From Azadirachta indica (lineage: Eukaryota; Streptophyta; Magnoliopsida; Sapindales; Meliaceae), in the NCBI GenBank assembly GCA_022749755.1, contig CM040449.1, forward strand, positions 13,426,363-13,490,362: DNA of 64,000 bases, read 5' to 3'. A program made the position numbers and the translations under genes. Shown piece by piece: positions 60,196-64,000 of this stretch; the stretch's first letter is position 1, and the number at the start of each line of letters is the position of its first letter. The notes beneath the pieces were generated by a model, which made no database searches, had not been told where the DNA came from, and saw only the letters and a program-made list of their open reading frames with translations.

Positions 60196-62660
60196 CTATA
60201 CTAGTACTTCAAACGTTGGCCGTTGACTCGAAAAACCATTCTTATCTTTTATTTTAATAGCGCCAAAGGGAAGCACTTTTTCAATCACGAACGGACCTAA
60301 CCTTCTTAACTTAGTTTGCCAGAAATAGCATCGATCTCTAGTTGAACAATAAAACACTATGACCTTGTGCAAAATGTTTCCCAAGAATAATGCTATCATG
60401 CCACTCCTTTGTCTCCTTACAATTTTTGGCATTTTTGTATACCTTTTTCTAAAACTCCTCTATCTTATCTTTATAAATATCCACCATATAACTGTTAATG
60501 ACATCTACCCTATGGCAAGTGCTTGGCTTATTTGAAAATTTCATGTCATGAAAAATGCCAAATTTAACCTTTTCATCATTCAACTTTAGTGTCAACTTAC
60601 TACATTTAACATCAATCAAAGTTCCACTAGTAGCTAAGAAAAGCCTACCAAGAATGAGAAGAATCTTATAATCTTCTTTCATATCTAACACAATAAAGTC
60701 AACCGAAAATATGAATTAGGCAACCTCAACTAGTACATTTTCCACAATTACTCTTGAATGCTTGATTAACCTATCCGCTAATTGAAGAGAAACTATTGTT
60801 GCCTTAACTTCACCAAATCCCAATTTGCCTTAACTTCACAATTACCTTAATTAAGTTAATACTTGCACCCGAAGCACATAAAACTTTTTCAAGGCAAGGC
60901 AACATTCGCCAATGGTGTAAGGTATGGTGAAACTCGCTGGATCCTTCAATTTTAAAGGCAACTTGTTTTGTAAAATTACACTACATTCTTCATTTAATAT
61001 CACCTTCTCATGCTCTTTGAATCGTCTTTTATTGGTCACTAAGTTTTTGAGAAACTTAGCGTAAGACGGAATTTGTTGAATTGCATCTAAGAGAGGGATG
61101 TTAATTGACAATTTTTTGAATTGCTCTAAGATTGCATCAGTTTTAAGATCTTTCTTTAGCTTTGCTAACCTTTGGGGAAATGGTATTAGTGGCACATATG
61201 GTGAAGGTGACACATATTTCTTGAAAAGGCTTGATGCTTCTGGTTGTGACATTAAAAGACTTGCCACCTTAGATATTTTGGCAGTATTTTCAACGTACTG
61301 ATCATAGTCCTTGTCCTTTGTGGATGATGCACCAACTTCCTTCTCTTATAATATCTCTTCTAAGTTGTTTTTTGGCTTCATCAATTGTTTTCGACTCCGA
61401 AGTGTAATTGCCATCACTTACTCCTTTGAAGTTGTCTCCATATTATTTGGTAAAGAGCTGTGTTGCCTCTCCATCAATAACTTTACCATTTGACGCATTT
61501 GTACCCCAAAATTCTGAATGGATGCTGCTTAAGTTTGCAATGTAGTTTCGGTCTTCGTCATGAACTTAGAAGTGTTTACAGTAAGCTATGCAAGGACATT
61601 TTCTAAATTCACTTTCTTCTCTTGAGTTGAAATTTAGGAAGTGGTTGCATGACATTTTGATTATTTTTCCAAGATAAGTTAGGATAATTCTGCCATCCTT
61701 GGTTATAAGTGTTGGAAAATGGATTGTTTTCTTGCTAATTATAATTTCCAACATATTGAGCTTGTTTTAAAGATAAAGAAGCAAAAGGATTACCAACTTG
61801 GCATTCGATGCTAGGATGATTACCATTACATAACTCACAAATCATAGGTAGAATATGAATGGCATTGGTTGTTATGCCTCCAAGTTGCTTAGTCAATTTA
61901 GTTAATTAAGCAGTAAGAACAGTAAAGTTATTAACCTCATGAATTCCAAAGGCTTACTTCGATATCAAACTCTCAGTTGGCCATTGGTATGCATTGACGG
62001 TCATCTCCTCTAACAAATAATAAGCCTTATCAATAGTTTTTCCCATTAATACACCTCTGCAACTACATCCATAGGTGCTCATGTTGAACCTCCCAAACCA
62101 CTATAGAGTGTCTAAACTTGAAGTCATTTAGGTAAGCCATGATGTGGGCATCTTCTCAACATATCTTTGTACCTTTCCCATGCATCATATAATGACTCCA
62201 TTTCATGTTGGGAAACGGTAATGATGTCATTCCTTAACTTTGTTGTTTTTGCTGATGGGAAGAATTTTGCTAAGAATTTTTATGCCAATTCATCTCAAGT
62301 AGTGATAGAACCCGGTGAAAGTGAACCCAACCAGCTTTTTGCCTGATCTCTCAATGAAAATGGAAATAATCTTAACATTACTGCATCTTCTGACATACCG
62401 TTATATCTAATAGTGTTGTAAATCTCCAAGAAATTTGTAATGTAGGCATTCGGATCTTTATATTCCAACCCACTGAACTGAACTACGGTTTGGATCATCT
62501 AAATGATGGCTGGGTTGATTTCGAAGTTATTGGCTTCAAAGGCCGAGCTCCTTATGTTGGTTGAAGCCCCATTAACTGTTGGAATAACATATTCTCTTAA
62601 AGCATGCTAGTTTTTAGCCCTAACATTATCTCCAAGATTTTATTCTATGGTGCTAGTTTG
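60196..62660 (-). pseudogene. Athila-like gag-protease pseudogene fused to integrase tail
   Basis: From 62610: LREYVIPTVNGASTNIRSSA, FEANNFEINPAII, stop (about 62499, replacing Gln), MIQTVVQFSGLEYKDPNAYI, LRLFPFSLRDQAKSWLGSL. From 61730: NPFSNTYNQGWQNYPNLSW. 61267-60851: YVPLIPFPQRLAKLKKD, FKKLSINIPLLDAIQQIPSY, AKFLKNLVTNKRRF, EECSVILQNKLPLKLKDP. The protease motif 'DLGASINLM' reads CASGASINL in a shifted frame (about 60880-60855). 60780-60540: LADRLIKHSRVIVENVLVEV, LILGRLFLATSGTLIDVK. At about 60449 the sequence jumps to KNAKNCKETKEWHDSIILGK, the end of integrase ('WHDxxIxxKxFxxGQxVLLFNS'). About 1,000 residues of RT, RNase H and integrase are deleted. Confidence 0.85.
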
Positions 62661-62813
62661 CGGTCACCTTGATGCTTGTCTTTTTTTGCTTTTCTGATGT
62701 ACTAGAGGAAACATCCAAATTAAAAGTAAAAATAAAACTTCAAAGTAAATTCAAGATCAACCCAAATCGATATTAAAAGGACTTAATACTCCCCAGCAAC
62801 AATGCCAAAAACT

Positions 62814-64000
62814 TGTTGCGTGACTTGACGAACATAAGTGCATGTTGTCATTACCATAAGGAGTATTAGTCGATTAATTATCGAAGATAATTTTTCTTAA
62901 ATTTATTTGAAGAACCAAAAAATGATTGTGACATAGAAAATTAAAAGAAATTCAAATGACCACAATCTAGGTCTAATGATTTAAGTCAATTTACTCACAC
63001 CTAATTTCTCAAATTGTGTTATCCTGATTAATCCTTATGTAGCCAGTTGATTATTCTAACCTATTCGACTATCTCTCTTGAGATCAGTCAAATCTATTTC
63101 TAGTTTACATGCTTAATATATCTCTATGTAAACACAAAATAAACAGAAATGCATTACAAATAATAATAATCATTGAACCTATTACATAAACCACATTGAT
63201 ACATCTCTGTTCAATATGCAATTTGTGATGTTTATCAACCAATTTAAACACAATAAATATTTCTCAATACTTATTGGTCTATAAATCAATTAATTAATGG
63301 CCAATTAATTAATCGCATTAAGTTCCTAATAAACATGCAACATAAATTATTCAAATAATCACAATGCAAAATTTAATCAAAAATAACATAACAATCAGAA
63401 TATGGTGTTTTCAAATGATTAAACCATTGCCCTAAGTACTAAATTTAGCAACTCATAAAAATGAGTTTACAACTAACACTCATCAATTCAATCATCCTCA
63501 ACATATTCAAATAGTCACAATGCAAAATTTAATACAATAAATAAGATAAAAGTGTAGAGATAAACTAAGTTAGAAAGCCTTTTCTTCAAAATCTTCTCTT
63601 GTTTTCTTCCCAAACAACTCTCTCTAGCTTCTCTCTATCTCCACCTTCCTTTTCTTCCAAACTTTCCCTTTCCAAAAGTGGCTCCTTCTTCCTATATCTT
63701 CAAAATATACAATCCAAGGTTTTCTCACATCAAGCCATCCAAAACTTATCCAAGGGCTGAGATTTAGCCCCAAAAAATACGTTCAAACAAACCCATCGAG
63801 CCTGGGACCACTCAAACAACACGGTAATGCAACGTTATCAGCAGGGATGGTGCGGCCATGCAACTTATTGGTGTGGTCACACCACAAATTCTACCCATTG
63901 GCAGAATGCATGGCACCATCACGCCATCTAGTAGCACCCTCACGCCATGCATAGCTCATCTTTATATTTTGAAATTCTTGTAATTTGGTCCCTATGTCTT
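62814..64000 (-). repeat. 5' LTR of the Athila-like element (partial, extends past the window)
   Basis: On the + strand it starts TGTTGCGTGACTTGACG at 62814, directly beside the primer-site region, and continues to the window end, so the LTR is at least 1,187 bp. It shares 63406-63960 with the left LTR. Confidence 0.75.

Larger units (their letters stand above)
56643..64000 (-). mobile_element. Athila-like Ty3/Gypsy element, internally deleted, running off the window
   Basis: Order on the - strand: 5' LTR (>64000-62814), primer-site region, gag and protease (62660-60449), integrase C-terminal tail (60448-60196), long noncoding 3' region (60190-57460), 3' LTR (57450-56643, truncated). 56643-57220 matches 63406-63960 in the same orientation. 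TTTTTGGCATTGTTGCTGGGG (- strand, 62811-62791) follows the 5' LTR, as in plant Ty3 elements. The RT, RNase H and integrase core are missing. The 3' LTR lacks the first ~590 bp equivalent to 62814-63405. Confidence 0.8.

Noticed and set aside
60196..60432. Open frame as an independent small gene
   Set aside because: Shifted frames of the same stretch give the integrase C-terminal signature, so it belongs to the Athila-like element.
1..64000. tRNA, rRNA or organelle-derived segments
   Set aside because: No complete cloverleaf, rRNA or recognisable plastid/mitochondrial gene sequence was seen by eye; a dedicated scan could still find short ones.

Overview
This looks like nuclear DNA from a dicot plant. 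It is strongly AT-rich, the coding genes are split by GT-AG introns, and most of the sequence is transposable-element debris of plant types (Mutator-like, Copia, Athila-like Gypsy, CACTA, MITEs, foldback repeats). I would guess a Sapindales/Citrus-like woody eudicot, but the sequence alone does not prove this. All reading was by eye; no alignment or database search was run.

Three genes look intact, all on the + strand. (1) A SMYD-type SET-domain gene resembling SET DOMAIN GROUP 41 (3709-8350, five exons, 635 aa). (2) An abscisic acid/stress/ripening (ASR) gene at 26372-27346 (two exons, 233 aa) whose N-terminal half is expanded by about 15 tandem heptads. (3) A compact ASR paralogue at 45638-46292 (two exons, 114 aa) without the heptads. 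The ASR pair shares promoter, intron and 3' flank similarity, so it is a local duplication.

Layout. 1-2650: decayed Mutator-like element carrying a transposase (- strand) and a ULP1-type cysteine protease (+ strand). 2948-3612: MITE candidate. 3709-8350: SET gene, with a 0.95-kb foldback insertion in its largest intron. 8707-20100: a decayed tandem copy of exons 3-5 of that gene, split by about 9.1 kb. That insert is a giant palindrome with roughly 2-kb arms. Its left arm holds a MITE-like insertion; its right arm holds a SINE-like insertion, a second foldback element and a Copia fragment bounded by INVERTED LTRs. 20100-26100: AT-rich sequence with a clean MITE (perfect 9-bp target duplication) and a second MITE. 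26200-27500: first ASR gene. 27500-35200: AT-rich repeats including a ~47-bp minisatellite of about 1 kb. 35200-43350: a second Mutator-like transposase split by ~5.8 kb. 41818-45025: MITE-like repeats. 45540-46500: second ASR gene. 49425-51735: a ~1.3-kb tandem duplication, then a frameshifted BIM-type bHLH fragment. 52040-53600: CACTA remnant. 55378-56642: Copia 3' fragment on the - strand. 56643-64000: internally deleted Athila-like Gypsy element on the - strand, running off the window.

Nothing suggests a prokaryote-like gene cluster or a CRISPR array. The most distinctive observations are the layered palindrome inside a gene duplicate, the inverted-LTR Copia fragment, the intronic foldback in the SET gene and the heptad expansion that separates the two ASR paralogues.
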